A stretch of DNA of 64,000 nt from Pardosa pseudoannulata (Eukaryota > Arthropoda > Arachnida > Araneae > Lycosidae). The translations under genes were made by a program, and so were the position numbers. Positions 1-14,730 of the stretch are shown one piece after another. The stretch covers positions 88,413,667-88,477,666 of the forward strand of contig CM063507.1 of NCBI GenBank assembly GCA_032207245.1. Reading direction: 5' to 3'. Position 1 is the first letter of the stretch. Every line of letters begins with the position of its first letter. A model generated the notes under the pieces. The model worked only from the letters and a program-made list of their open reading frames with translations, was not told the origin of the DNA and made no database searches.

Positions 1-338
1 ATTGAAGAATGTAGCAAAATGCCGCTATTTCAGATTATATATGTGTATTTCTTGATAAAAATAAATATACGAAATGTAATATATTAGTTTAATCGTGTAT
101 TTTTATCCAAACCACTGTGTCCTTGACTGAAACTAATTTTTAATCCCCATAAAAAAAAAAAATCTGTGTATATATGAGCAGGTGCTCCTATCTATTATCT
201 TTATGAAAGATATTTATAAATTTTATTATAGAAACAACTGTTAACAGCACATAATACACGGCAACATATAATACTCATTAGAAGGAAATTTAAACTTTTT
301 TAACATATATTCTGCAGATTATACGCAGAAAATTAGGG
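1..338. mobile_element. Right half of a pogo/Tigger-like element (family P1)
   Basis: The stretch ends with an inverted terminal repeat of the type GATTATACGCAGAAAATTAG followed by GGTA. It is clearly the same family as the complete copy at 50865-51656, sharing an internal block with the motif ACTGTGTCCTTGACTG and the same right end. The left half lies outside the window. The pogo/Tigger assignment comes from a coding remnant in the 22.9 kb copy and the TA target site, so it is inferred. Confidence 0.6.
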
Positions 339-651
339 TACTTAAATTTAAGGAAAAGCTATCTTCATACAGAGTTGCTGTTAGCGTCTAAGTAAAAATA
401 CCATTAGCTGCACAGTCTAATGCAACGATTATCAAACCATGCCCTGTTAGAATAATCTTCGATAAGTCAGTGTAAATTATGAAATTAACTAAGATGCATA
501 AAGTTAATTAAAATTTAAAATGTAAGATGATTTTTCCCACCTTTTTGTAAATGTGCTAAGATATGTTCTTGTATTTATCTCCAGGTGCAATTGATCCTCT
601 AATTATGTGATATTTAAATTGGATAAAGTAGCAAAAGGTTTGAGAAGTATT

Positions 652-838
652 CGTCTAACATTTTAATTTAAAGCAACTTGTTTGGAAATACTTCCTCCCA
701 TTTTACCTGCTTGACGACATATATGAATGTTCTAGAAATTGTTTTTTTCACTTCGGCTTATATACACGCTTTGAACATTGGGTAAATCTTACCGTCAGCT
801 TATATTCAGAAATATACAGTATATAATATATATACATG
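652..838. repeat. Dispersed repeat, copy 1 (second copy 42772-42958)
   Basis: This shares a long diverged match with 42772-42958, including TTTTACCTGCTTG, GAATGTTCTAGA and the end GAAATATACAGTAT. The end resembles a TA-flanked pogo-type terminal repeat, so both may be solo ends of one transposon family. No coding sequence was seen. Confidence 0.5.
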
Positions 839-1155
839 CATTGCAGAATAGCAAATGAAGCTATTTTTAACAAATTTTTACAATGAAAAAATAAATAAAA
901 GTCATTTTAATGATATTCTTAGGATTTTTTACAGGTTGAAAACGCTATTGATAATATGATATAAAAGAGAGAGCAGTCAATTTATATTTTCTTTCATACA
1001 TCCTTGAGTATTGTTTCATTTTAGTGATGATAGAGTTTAACTTGCTTTTATCCTTTAAAAAATAAAAGAACTTTACAAAACTGTTATGGAGAAGATTAAT
1101 AAAATTTTTTTGACACATTTGTCCTTTATCGGACCTCCTGTAAAAAAAGACTTAC

Positions 1156-1333
1156 TGCATTATATTGTGTGGTGTAAGGAGTGATGTTCTTAAAAGCCCA
1201 CTGAATATTTTGATGATTCGCCAACTGACGAGCAAACGTCCGAGACTGTTGACAGCAGAGACGTAGAAGACCATAATAGGCAGGCAGCATGCAACGGTTG
1301 AAAACAATCACTTCCTGATCATCATGATCAGCC
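1156..1333 (-). CDS. USP34: USP34 exon E33
   Basis: The exon encodes 59 complete residues beginning [12 protein letters not shown] and ending TPYTTQYNA. It contains the conserved [15 protein letters not shown] and [11 protein letters not shown] blocks of the USP34 C-terminal half. Its first G completes the Leu codon begun in E32. The acceptor is TTTCAG and the donor GTAAGT. This is the last exon in the window; the following coding part was not found in 1-1155 and must lie beyond the edge. Confidence 0.95.
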
Positions 1334-4300
1334 CTGAAAGAGGGGAAAATATTCACCAATTCAAATCAAAATCAGCTCTTCTTTACAGGCTACGTGCAAA
1401 AGCTCAACAATGTACTTACAATATATAATTAAAAGCTATGTTCTTTGTAACATGAGGATTCTGTATGATAAGCTTAACATTTTCAGGACAATCTGTACAC
1501 ACATGATACCAAAACAGTAACAAGGCCTGAAACCAAAGTGAAAAGTTAAAAAACAACAAAAGCCGGTGGTAATTAAGAGACATGAAAAAGAGATAACAAC
1601 GTACTTGCTTATTCATATGAACAGGGATAGCAGGCTCTGATAACTTGGGTTGAAACAAATTCCATAAATCCAGGAAATAAGGACTAAACTGTAAAACAAA
1701 AATTAATAAGTACAGATTTTCATTTCATATCTGACAGTGAAAATTAATGAGTATTCAAGTACCTTTTACTGGGAATGCAACGGATGTCAATTTGGCCAGA
1801 GTTTCAGCCAAATATCTGGCCATATCTCAGTATGCTTCACACTTTTTCTTTTTAAATTTATTTTAAATAAATCAGCTTTATGTACTTTATTTTTGCATTC
1901 CAATTGTAATATTTTTCTCACCTTTTATATTTTTTAATTAATCAACTATTTGTACTATAATTTATTTAAATTTTTCTTTAATTTTCAGTTCTCATTATCT
2001 CAATTCGACATTTTAATTTGAAAAATCAAATCTGAATATAAGCACTTTTAATAGTCCTTTACCTTCTTTCTTTAATGGTTCCTATGTTTGTGTATAAAAA
2101 ATTTCAAGAACATATTCCCACTTTTTTTTTTAAAGTAAATTGTCTTTATTTTACTATATTCCAAGAAAGTAAGTTTTGTCTTTTGTGTTGTTCTCAGATG
2201 CAAAAACACAATTTTGCAGTTGAGACTGAAGTAAGAATGATTTATGGTGTTTTGTAATGAAATGTATAAATAAACGTAATTTTTTTCCCCTATAAAGACC
2301 TTTTTTTAACATAATGCTCCAAAATACTTATACACATTGTTTCATATAGCATATTGTGTTCAACATTTTGCATTTTTTTGTTATATTTATCGTATTTCTT
2401 GGTGTATAATTTTTGGCCGGATAATTGTAATATACGGCTGCTGCCAATTATCCAGTACAGTGGTCGGATATGCCGGATGCAGTACGTTAGCTGGATAACC
2501 GTTGTATACCTACTTTTTATAGGATCTTTTTCATTATATTATTGCTGTTCAATATACAGTAAAGCTGTTATATATCGATATTTTGTTAATATCATGGCAA
2601 AAATATTGAGACTTCAATATATAACTTTAAACAGTACTTCCTCTTATGAATTTATTCCTCCCATGCACAGTCTATGCGAGAAAAAGACACTTTCACACAT
2701 TGCTTATGGAATTTCAGATATGTGCTAAAGTTAGTTATTTTTTAAAACCAAGCACTAACGTCCATATTTTTATATTGTTATTTATTTATAAAAACTTTCG
2801 CTCATGTAGTGGAAGAAAGAGACAATTCCAGATATGTGCAGAAGTTTATTATTTTCAAAAATTGAGTGGCAACACTAATATTTGCTCGACTGTACCAGTC
2901 GAAATGGTTGGCTGATTTTTCTATGAGTTCTGGAAGCATCTATGCAGTTAATAGATAGTGAGAAAAATAAATTTATTTTTCAAGAAGTACAATTTAGAGA
3001 TATTTCTTTTATTTTATTAGTTTACTTATTAATAACATTATTATAACATATCATGTATCATCTATTAATAACATTAATAATTTACACCTGTTATAATTCT
3101 AGAAATCATTTATTTAAACCGAAATTTCACCTAAAGCAGCAGGTTTGTTTTTTTCATTTCCGATAGCAATTCACTTGCATTTTAGAGTTTGTTTGACACG
3201 ATTATGTGATCCAGGACATGCAGTTTCCTCACACATACTTGGAAAATGAAAAACTCCATATTTATATTGATTGATTCACAAAAAATTCAGTTTGGTTTCT
3301 TCTGAAATTTGGATCATCTACAGTTTTCTGTTTTCTCTCTTTCAAAGTTTGTTTAGAACTTATTTACATTTGGAAGAAAACGTTTAATGGTTACAGCTAA
3401 TTTTCAAGATTATAAAACAAACATAAGTTTTTAATAATTATTCATATACAGTCGAACTTCGGTAACTCAAAGTCCCAGGGGACCTTAAAAAATATTCGAC
3501 TTATCCAAAATTCAAGCTATCGAAGTTACCTCCCATTCCTCTCTACTGGCGCTTAAGATGGATCGACCTGGTTTAAATGGTTTGATATGTGACATAATAC
3601 TATAGTTGTACGCACTTCAATTTTTTAATAGCCTATGTAGAACATCAAGAGAAGAATGGGGTCAAAAGGTTTATTAAAACTCATTAAATTTGGCTTCATT
3701 ACATATTAATTAGTATACACACCATGCAAATATTTAAAAAAAAAAATTTTTTTTTTTGTTGTTGTTTGCATTTTTTAAGGTTGGTGGAATTCATAAAGTC
3801 ATCTAATTTTTTAAATAGGGTGTGGACAATGGAGGGGAGAGGGGAAGGGCATTCCAAGAATGTGTGACGTAAGTGGATACCATTACAATTCACAGAAGGA
3901 AGACATGATTGGACTCGCATTCAAAGTTTTGAACTGAATTGTGTTTTTTACCGGGGAAATCTATCCCAAAAACTTTGACTTAGAAGATGTTCATTTCGAG
4001 TTATCGAGACAGTTTTTTAAAGAAAACTATAGAAATGATTCGGGACTTCATTAAAAGTTTGAGTTAGCGGATTATTCGACTTATAGGAAGGCGAGTTATT
4101 GAAGTTCGACTGTATTAAAAAAAAGTCCAGATTTTCAAGAATATCAGATTTGAGTTTTTTTATTGCATTGTGTGACCCCCCAAAAACATTCAGAAACATA
4201 TGCTAAATATGCTTACAAAATAGAATTTCTTTATTAGTTTAGAAAACCCAATTGAGTAAAAGTTATCAGAAACAACTGAGAGTAGTGTTTTCATTGTAAA

Positions 4301-4997
4301 TCCTATTTTTCACATAAGTTATGTAATTTTTTACATGTTTAAAGCACTTTACTTTTTAAATTCTAGCTTTAAAAATTACATTTAATAAAAAAAAAGGCTT
4401 GCAATAATTTTTAATTGCCATTCATGGTTATATTAAAAAACACTTTAAATGTTAAATTATTCTAGCACAGTGTTTAATTAAAAAACTTACTAAACAAAGT
4501 CTAATAAAGTTAATTTTGTTAGAATCATATATATTTCACTAAAACTGTCTAACTATTAAAAATACACTTATTACTGATTTAAATGATTCATTTTGGTTCC
4601 AAATTAATGCAGTAGAGGGTTAGTAAAAACTTAAAAACATTTTTTTTCTTCCAAATTTAATATTACAAATGAAATTCTCTGTTTAATTAATTATCTTTAG
4701 AGATTCAGTTGCCTCATTTTCTAAAAATTCCTTTCTTGTTTCTTTCTATTCTAATTTAGCAGTGAATAAGCATTTAAACAAAAGAATGAACAAGAGGTCT
4801 GCGATGGGAGAGATTTTTCTGAAATTCTGAATGTTAGAATTAACAAATTCTTTAATATTTTTTTTTCAAAATGTATCTTGATCTTTCCCGAAGCAGAATG
4901 TGCCAGTTGTTCTGTGACGCATGTCGCAGAACAACTGGCTCTGATGCAGAACAATCGTGGCTAGCAGAAAAACTTTTTTCCCCCCCCCCTTTATATG

Positions 4998-5064
<67 letters not shown>

Positions 5065-5913
5065 GTTTTCTGTAAGTAGAAAAAGATGTAAAATACTTAT
5101 TGGATTATGTCAATTCCTTGTTACAGGAATACCAGGTTTATCTTGACCAAAGTAAGGAACTTGATGTTGGTAATATCAACTGCTAAAATATTTTTCTGGT
5201 TTGATTATTCATTATTTCCAAGTTCAAATATGGATAACAAAGCTTTAGATCTGTCCACTTTTTTGGAACTGGATTTTTGAGGCAATTGATCAATTCTCGG
5301 CAAAATAGAATGTTTTTTTTTAAATGAAAGCTATAATAGTGCAAGCTGTAAATGAATTAAAACCAGAGATCCCTAAATTTATCAATTTCTTAATACACAT
5401 TATATTTATTCCTATATCAGATGCTATTTGCGAATCATGAGGGTCAACAATCGATAAAATTTTCTCTTATAGGCATAATGTAAATGATGGTGATGAAACT
5501 AGTATTGGGACAACTGATAAAAGAATGTTTATTTTTTGCAACAAACCTCCACCAGGACACAGATCAGTTCGAAAATTATTAAAAACTTCCTTTGCATTAA
5601 TGTTTGGGCCAAATGATCAGTACCATTTTTATCATCGTAGTAATATCTCAAAACATCTTACATCAAAAGTAATTGACAGGACAGTAAATTCTATGCCTTG
5701 GTTTTAATACAAATATTTCCTAAATTTCAGGTAACATTGTTTTATTAAATATTTTTAGTTATACATGTTGGTAAAGATGAAAATGTACCACAATAGGAAT
5801 AATATTGTGGGAGAGTAAATATAGGATAAAATAAATATATCTCCTGCAGAACATTTTTGATTACCTGAAAGCCTGTTGCAGAACATTGAGAAGTATTCTG
5901 CTGTACGGCTGAT

Positions 5914-5949
<36 letters not shown>

Positions 5950-8900
5950 GAAAAAGGAAATTGAATTCACAATTTTTTAGATAATTCACGGATGCTGGAT
6001 ACTCTGGTGTGAAAGAAAGTATTCTTGATTTAAATCAATGATGTTTTTAAAATTCCAGCACTTTAAATCATGATTTATATATCAAGGTGGCATATATTAA
6101 TCAATCTTGCTATGAATAAAAACACTTTGTTTCAAAGATTTAGAGTTAAAATATAGTGAAGAGGATAGAAAATCAACAAACCATTAGCTTTTCCGCTTTA
6201 CTGAGCAAACAATATGTCATGACAGCAAAATAGGAAGTCAATTTTGCAGTACCATGCACTGCTGGATCTGAAACACAAGACTATACATAATACAAAAATC
6301 AACAGTATCAATAACTATCACTAAACCAATGGTACTATTTCAAATGATTTTTTGTTAAATACAATTACACTAGTAACAACCTCAATGACACGACTCTTAT
6401 TTGGATAAATATTGGTTTCCGTAGAAGAAACTCTTATTTCTTATGAATGATTAGTAAATGTTTTAGAAAAGAAAAAGTCATTCATTCATTTCAAAGCTAA
6501 TCAAAGTACAGGGATAATAATTAAAAGGTGAAGATAAATGATTTATAGAGGCTGAAAAATATTTACACTAAGGCTGGACAATATTAGAAATGTAATATTG
6601 AGATATATCCCTCAATAAATAACAATATTACTGGTGGGCTACTTTAAACTATGAATGAATGGAATGAATGAATCCCAGATAAAATTGATATATCATGATA
6701 CGCAATATTACTTTAAACTAGGAATGGATAGATATTACTATTTTTGAAAGACTAATGGCATCCAGATATTCCCAAATAACATCATAAGTCTAAAATATTA
6801 ACTGAAGATATGAATGGTTTGGTTTCGAGTGCTACTTTTTGCAACATGAGGGTTAATGAGACTGGGACCTACTGCTTAAAGCCAATTCCGAACGGCTACG
6901 AACATCCATGCCACTGTGGGATTCGAACCCACGAACTCCGGTACCGAAGGCCAGCACCCTAACCAATCGGCCATCGTTCGGCAAAGAAGATATGAAAGAG
7001 ACAGAAACAAGCTACCAGGATATATTAATACATGTACACATCATTTGTTATTGTGATATATCAACATCTTTCATAGATCCTAAGCCAGATACAGGACCTA
7101 ATGAACTTTCAACTGCATAGGAGTATATTTGGTTACACTACCAAAAACTTTGACGGGGATACCATAATCTTCAATGGTAGATTTTCTAACTTGCATTTAT
7201 CCAATGCACAGGGAAATATGTGAAGAGAACATCCAACAAATGCAGTAACAGGGGAAAATATCCTTTTGAATTAATGTAACAAGTGAAAGTATATCTCGCC
7301 GATTACATGAGTGATTAGCCTCTATTATTTGATTTGCCCTAGCTTGCTAGACAAAAGAACTTCTAGGTAATCTGCAGTTGTAAAGTCATAAATAGAAGTT
7401 CAGCATTTTGCAACATCATATTAAGTGCAAAGTAAAAAGCATCAATCTACCAATTGTCTTAACTTTGCATAGAATGCTAGAAAAATATTAATTTTTCAAC
7501 AATATTTCCCCAGAGAGAGAGCAAATCTTGTTACAGTCAGTACCGGCTATATGGTCAGTCCTGTCTAACGTAATAGGGAACATGTGTTAAAGTGCACCGC
7601 TTTTCTTTTTCTTGTTACCGGTTATATGGTCTGTTTCATGTTTTCAACGACGTTTGGAGAGGACCTGAATTCAAACTTTTATTTTTCTCCCTTTCCCCCT
7701 TTCTTGTTTGTGTACACTCATCGTTGGAGTTTTCCTCTCTCAGTTCTCGCCCCCCCCCACTGACAACAATTGGATATCTGTCTGTTTATTGGTTGAAGTT
7801 ATCTCTCTCACACATGACCTCAGGTGTAATTTTACTAATTCTGAAGCAGCAGATGAGCATTTAAAAGCTATTAGGGACTTAGAAAAAGTTGTGTTAACAA
7901 CCAACAAAAGGAAGCAAACTTGTATATCTGATTATTTTTAAATACATTGAACATGAATGTACGTGTGCTATACTTTTATTAGTAAGGTAAGCTTATAAAT
8001 TTCCCCCCTCAAAAAATATTACATAATTTTAATGTAGTTTTTACTTCTTGAATTAGTTTTTAAAATGTTCTTAAAATTATAATTATTTTTTTATGAGTAC
8101 TACATTCTGATAGATGAATATAATCCTGCCACCACTCAATGGGGTTGTATTGTTCCGCATATAGGGTCACACCATGTTAGAAAATTAGTTACTTTATTTT
8201 TATAATAAGTAATTTAAATATTTTATTTTATTACCCTTCTCATAACCACTGACGATATTAGCATATATATTATGCATGCATTTTTTTTTTTCATTGCATA
8301 CGTCTGAAGATCGTTTTTTCCCTACCGATAAGTATTCGGGGGGAAAAGGCTATGTATTAGTGGTAGTAGTTGTACGGCTATGTGCGTACCGCAGTTAGCC
8401 GATGTTTATTTTCCTTTCCTTTTACATTTAATAAATGTAGTTTTAAATTATGCTAACGTTTGTCTTAATACTGTTCAGGATTGATAGGGCAAAAGGCTTC
8501 TACTTCAACTATTATTCTATTATAGATTTTAATAAGCTAACACCCCACTTATAGGGTCTGATTTTTCTGAACTGCTGAGCTGACCATATAACTGATAGAC
8601 TGTATTTTGTTCAAATGGAACTTAAGATTGTCCAGCAATTTTTTGAGAGGCAAGAGTGAATGATCCTTGATCATTTAAGCCACACATGCAGCAATTTAGT
8701 TATTGAAGATGCAATACCATTTCAATGGGAGCTGATGAATGTGGCCAATGGACTGAAGATGAGCATTTATTCCAGTGTTAGATACCATGTCACCATATCA
8801 CGATATCATGTTCAGAGATAAAAAAAACTTATTTCTGACGAGGGATATATTGGCAGAGCAGATTTTAAAATATTGCTAAGGTGATACTTAAAGAATATGA

Positions 8901-11900
8901 ATATTTGACAATATACAATTCATATAAACAACTCCGTTCTATATTACAAAGTCTGTATGAGTTCAATTCTTTAAAATAGAACAACATATCATGGTAAAAA
9001 TTCTGGAAATTAATATTGGAATATACATTAAAATTTTTTTAAAAAGAGAAATTCAAAAGAACTTTATATTTTCAATTCAAAAGATATTCAATATATTAAA
9101 GGAAATTTTTTTATTCGGTACCATTCGATAAAACTCTTGCATTTAATTACAAGATACTTTTAAATGCAGAACATAAAAAATTTATTAAAATAAATTTAAT
9201 ATATTTTATTTAATAAAAGGAGGCTTACATGTTTATAATATAGAATAAATAATAAACAGGTATGCAAAATAAAAACTTACCAACATACATCTTGGCTCGT
9301 TTTAATAACCGCAAGAGTAAGTCATAAATCTAAACACGAAAAATATTAAAATTTAATATGCTTAATTAGATATCTTTAATATGGATAAAATTTATACATT
9401 AGCAATATTAACCCCTTAATGTGGATAATAATATGGGAGTATTTGTGGAAACAGAAAAAAATCCCCTTAAAATTTTACTGATAAATGAGATATAAAAACA
9501 AACACTAACAAATGATATTTTGTATCATCAGCAAATTCTCAGAATGGTATTTTTAATAAAATGTCGAAACTTAAAATGCAATTTCTGAAAAAGTTCTTAA
9601 AATATTTTGTTGAAAATTATTATGAATGCTTTTAATGGTATTTACTAGTGAATGACTAAAAGTTTTCAATTGGGATCATTTTTAATGATGTTACACTCAT
9701 AGCTATAAAGGTAATGACAATTCGTTAAAAATTCCATGTGCATGATTTTGAAGGACCAAAATTGTTTGCGAAAAGTAAATTAAACAAAGATTTTAGGTGA
9801 TTTACTAGTCCACTGTATAAGAAATTTGTTGCGTCAAAATATATTGAAATAATTCGTTAAATAAAGACCTTTTGAAAAAACCCATTTTTTTTACTAAATT
9901 TTCTTTATGTATAAGAAATTTTATAAAAACTTCTCCAGGAATAAATTATTTAAGTATCATTCTCTATGATAATATAAAAAATAAATCTAAAAATGTAAAA
10001 ACAGGATCTCGTTTCTACATTTAAAGAAAAAAGTTCTCTGAACGTAGACGGATACCTTAAAGGGCACGATTATTGGCTTTCGAGCCTAGGGTGGGAGTAT
10101 TTCCACAATAGCTAATTATGCAAACTGTTTGTTCACAGGCTGCCGTAATTAAAGTATACCATGCATAGCTAAATAGCACTATTGAAAATCAGCAATATGG
10201 CAAATATGCTGCACCACAAGCCATAGTAGAAGAGGTGAACAACAGCTTCAGCTATGCATTCAGGCAAATAGACATGCAACTATTGAGCAACTGACTGCCC
10301 AGATGAACCCAAGGGTTACCAGTAGTGTCTCCACAGCGACGGTTCAGTGAATGTTGCAGCATATGGGCCTCTCCAGCAGATGCCTGATAAATGCACCTGA
10401 GTGCTGTTCATCAGCAACAAAGGCTGGAATTTGCATGCCAGTACCACAACTGGACTTTCACACTGACTGGAAACAGGTGGCTTTTTCTGATGAATCATGT
10501 TTTATGCTACAACAAACAAATGCAAGTTGGCATATATGGATTGAAAAGTCTGAAAGCAAACACCTTGTAACAATGACCAGAAGATTCCAGGAGGAAGCAT
10601 TATGATCTGGGGAATGTTTTTGTGACATTATCTCGGTGCACTCATACTTGTAGAAGGTACATAGATCACCACAAGTATGTATATCCTTTCAGATGATGGT
10701 CATCCCTACATATGAATTGTTTTTTCTCTAGGTGATAGTAAGACAATAAGTGTCATAAAGCCTGCAGTGTATTTGTGTGGTTCACAAAGAGTACCAAGAT
10801 CCTTTGGCCAGCAAATTCTCTGGACTTGAATTCAATCAAGAACCTGAGGGCCCACTTCAATTGGGTTGTTCGTATCATTGATCCTCATCTACTTATCTGG
10901 CCATAATCCTGGAGTCACTATGGCTCAACACCTTCAGGAACTTAATTGAGTTTCTCTATGCTTGTCTAACCACTCTGCGAAATGTGGTTATTTGGATTTT
11001 TGAAGGTGCTTTTTCACATTAACGTGACTGCACTGTGTAGTTCTTTTTTAAAATCAGGACTCTTCAAAATGAAACTTAAATACCAATTCTAGATTTGTAA
11101 ATTTTCAAGAAAGGACCTAATTTAAACTAAATTTTCTAAATTTAGCACCAATTTCAGTTTTACAAAATTATGAGTCTATTTTTCATTATTTCCCAAATAC
11201 AGGTCTCCAGTTTTCTGGCAAAGTAACTAACCAAAGATTCAGAGCAGTTCTCTGTTTGTGCATGTGAGCATGTCAACCCCCTGCTCCAACCATAAGGGCA
11301 ACTTGGGCAAACCTTCTTGTCTACCGGGTCTATGGGGGTCATTTTGAGTTATGAGATTGGTGAAAAAGATATATGTGCATGATTCAGGAGCATGGCTGGT
11401 TTTTCCAGTGAATGTTATGCTTCACTCAAGTGAAACAGGAATATACAAATATAAGGATACAAGCTTTTAGTATACAAACAGGTAGTCGAGGAAGCAATCG
11501 GCAGTTGATGATGGCAGCAATAAAACTAGAGTTGTAAAAAATAAATTGGCATTAGACGACAGCCAATTTATTTTTTACAGCACAAGTTCTTTAATTAAAT
11601 AAAGCAGTGCAAAATAACTAAAATTTAATTTACGTACTGTAAAAATAGTATTTTTCTTAAGAATGCAAGTACCAATAAAAGAGAAAATCTTGTCATCGTT
11701 CTCAATGACTTAATTTTTTTTAGCCATTCTAGTTAAATAGACACTCTCCAAAGGGGGGAAAATTTATAAATTTTTAATTTCATTCCCAAAAAGTTACAAT
11801 ATGGCCAAAATACATCCAGCGTCAAACAGAAAGTGCATGATAAAAAGAAAGAAAATCATTGAGGGAGCGTACTGTAATTTTTTTTTCTGCCGTATTACTG

Positions 11901-13590
11901 CAAATATTTGCAACAAATTTTATTAGAATTTTATCTGGACGTGACTACCTCCATCGCATTAAAGGGTTAAATTTAAGCACAAAAATTTAAATTATCTTTG
12001 CTGATAAATTTTAATACAAAATGAGCATCCATACTTTGTGCATAATTTCTAAAGCTTCTGAATTCATCTAGAAAGAGAAGAAAAAATAATGAGATTTTGA
12101 TATGTAATTCTGACATAAAAGACACAAAAAGAGTAAGAATTTTTAGCACATTAATAACCATATCATTTCTGCCAAATTTATATTGATGGATATCTTAAGT
12201 TTAGGTTGTTATGGATTTCACAAATTTGAACATACTAGCACAAATCTTCATAAATGATTACCTGCTATATTAATCTTTCTTTTGGAAGAAAAAAAAGTTC
12301 CTGAAAACAGATCTATTTGGTATTACAGTACAGTAAAGTAAGGTTGTAAAAAAATAATTTTTCTTGGGGAAAAAAAGTGGAATTTAAAAATTTAAATTAG
12401 ATTGTTTTATCAAACTTTTATTAAAATTAGTTTAAATTAGTTAGTAGCATGGGATTCCCCAAAACTAGAATTTAATTCAACATTAAAGAAACTATAAAAT
12501 ATGACAATATCAATAAAGCATTAAAAGAGCATAAAAAAAATTTAACCCAAACAACACTGTTATTGTATTTCTGCTGTGATTTTTCACAGAAGTCTGAAAA
12601 AACACAATAAATATTTAGAATCTTTTAAAAATATATATACATATAAAAAATTAAAACATAACTGAGGTATGACAAACCAAACTTTTAAAAAGTCTCAACA
12701 ATTTCCCTTATTTTAAATACATGATATGCAGGAGTGAAAGCTGGTCTGAGAATGCAAAATACTGACCAAATACTGATGAACTTTAGTATAAAAATCAACT
12801 ACGTTAAGCTTTGTAAAACTGATTCTCTATAATGTAATGCTGACTTGGAAAGTAATTAAAATTTAATGTTGTAACTTATTAACAAACCAATAAAAACAAT
12901 AATAAACTGCTCTGTATACTAAAATTCAGAGTTTTATGGAAACAAGTTAGAAAATTTTAAGCAGCTTTTAATTTATTACAAAAATGTTATTTAACTTGAA
13001 ATATATATATTTCTATAAAAAATTTAAACTTCAACCAAAACTGTAAATAAATGATTTTGCATTTATTTTAAATTAAGTATAACTATTAATGCATGGAGAA
13101 GTAACATTTAAAGAATTTATGATCACATTTAAAAATCTTAGGCCTTGTCATTGAAATTGATTCATGTTAGAAAAAAGCTATAATTTTGTACAACTGCACT
13201 AGACTCATATACAAAATCAAAATAAATGGGAAATGTTTAGGTATATCCCTGGGAAGGTTACTGTAAAAAATTAATCCATTCCTTCTAGTAATCAAGTGGA
13301 AGAATTTATTTTCCTATACTAAAAAAAAAAATTTTTAATTTATCGCATCATAACTAAGTGAAATATTATCTATAATTATCTTAACTAATTAAAGCAACGC
13401 CAGGTTATAAGCAGAAAATGTTTAAAATTTTTTGAATCTGGTTTTTGAATGAAAAAATGATTTAATTGTTTTTTTAACAGCATCATTTTATTTTTTAGTC
13501 AAATTTATTAAAACATTGACTTGTTGGCACATTTTATCTTTATTAAATAAAATCTCAATTATATTAAAAATGGGATTTGGTAGAAAATTT

Positions 13591-13648
<58 letters not shown>

Positions 13649-14640
13649 GACCAAGCTGAAAATACCGACTTTTTAAATTTTAACCAGCTTTTGCCTTTAA
13701 GCAATTTTAATTAATTCATTTTAATTACAAAAATGATTTCAAAAATAACAATTTTTTATGAGGCATTAGACGCTTAGCAGCCCTGTGTCGAAAATTGTTT
13801 TAATCACTGTAAAACCAGAAGAGCAACAATAAAAAAGAAACACATTTCATTCATTATACATTAAAAATAATTAAAAAATGGGTTAAAATTGTTTTTGTTA
13901 AAAAATAAAAAAAAGCTTGCTGCAAAAAGAAAAAACCCTTTTACAGCAGCATTTCCTTCATATATGTATTTTTAAAATAAGTATTGAAACAGATTGAACA
14001 TAGCTGTAGACTTAAGATACCCTTAAGTCTACAGCTGCTCTGCATACTAAAATTCAGAGTTTTATGAGATTAAGGGTCATGATATATGAAAATTACATGA
14101 AATAATATAAAAAGTCTTAAAACTACACCCTACTGAACAGCAGTCCTGCAATTATTTAGCGATTACAATTATTTTATGTATTTTATATTGCAGTGTCGAA
14201 ACGACATTGGCAGACATTTAAAGGTCATTGAAAACCAGGAGATTGTAGTGTTAATAGGGCCAGATGACAGCCAAACAGATACAGGGTTCCCACTCTTTTT
14301 CCAGAACAAAAATTAAGGACTTTTAAAGAACTTTCTAAGGACCAAAGTATTTTTTTTATAAGGACCTCCTTGAAATACACGACATAAACCCTATTTCCTA
14401 AGGACCTTATTTTAATAATTATGAACCAGACAAGGCATGTTCCATATATGCCCTACAATATTTCACAACTAAGTTTTTAAAAATACCTAAAAATTAATAT
14501 AAGATAAAACTATTTGACAAAAACATTTTGAAAAATGTACATCTAAAGTTTTTTGAGTGATCAAATTAAAAACATATTGTGAATAAAATACAATATTATA
14601 AACAGTACTTTCTGAGGGTTTAAAAATGACTCATATGTAT

Positions 14641-14730
<90 letters not shown>

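Larger units (their letters stand above)
9412..11966. mobile_element. Possible composite TTAA-target element holding nested transposons
   Basis: TTAA followed by CCCCTTAATGTGG at the left faces CATTAAAGGG then TTAA at the right, giving roughly 13-base inverted ends of piggyBac/Kolobok type. Inside lie a copy of the TTAA MITE also found at 27.3 kb and a Tc1-like relic. The long span and mismatch in the ends make the pairing tentative. Confidence 0.4.

Noticed and set aside
2400..2515. Possible Tigger-type ends (GGCCGGATAATTG / CAATTATCCAG)
   Set aside because: Only short inverted pieces with no matching distal end, target duplication or second copy in the window.
6900..6975. tRNA gene on the minus strand with A and B boxes
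   Set aside because: The 5' and 3' ends do not form an acceptor stem, and the sequence continues into a dispersed SINE body found elsewhere.
11973..12161. Minus-strand frame with an acceptor-like TTTCTCTAG as the missing exon after E28
   Set aside because: The encoded residues ([13 protein letters not shown] and onward) do not resemble the conserved SAAYLLVSLIP region, and no proper donor is present.
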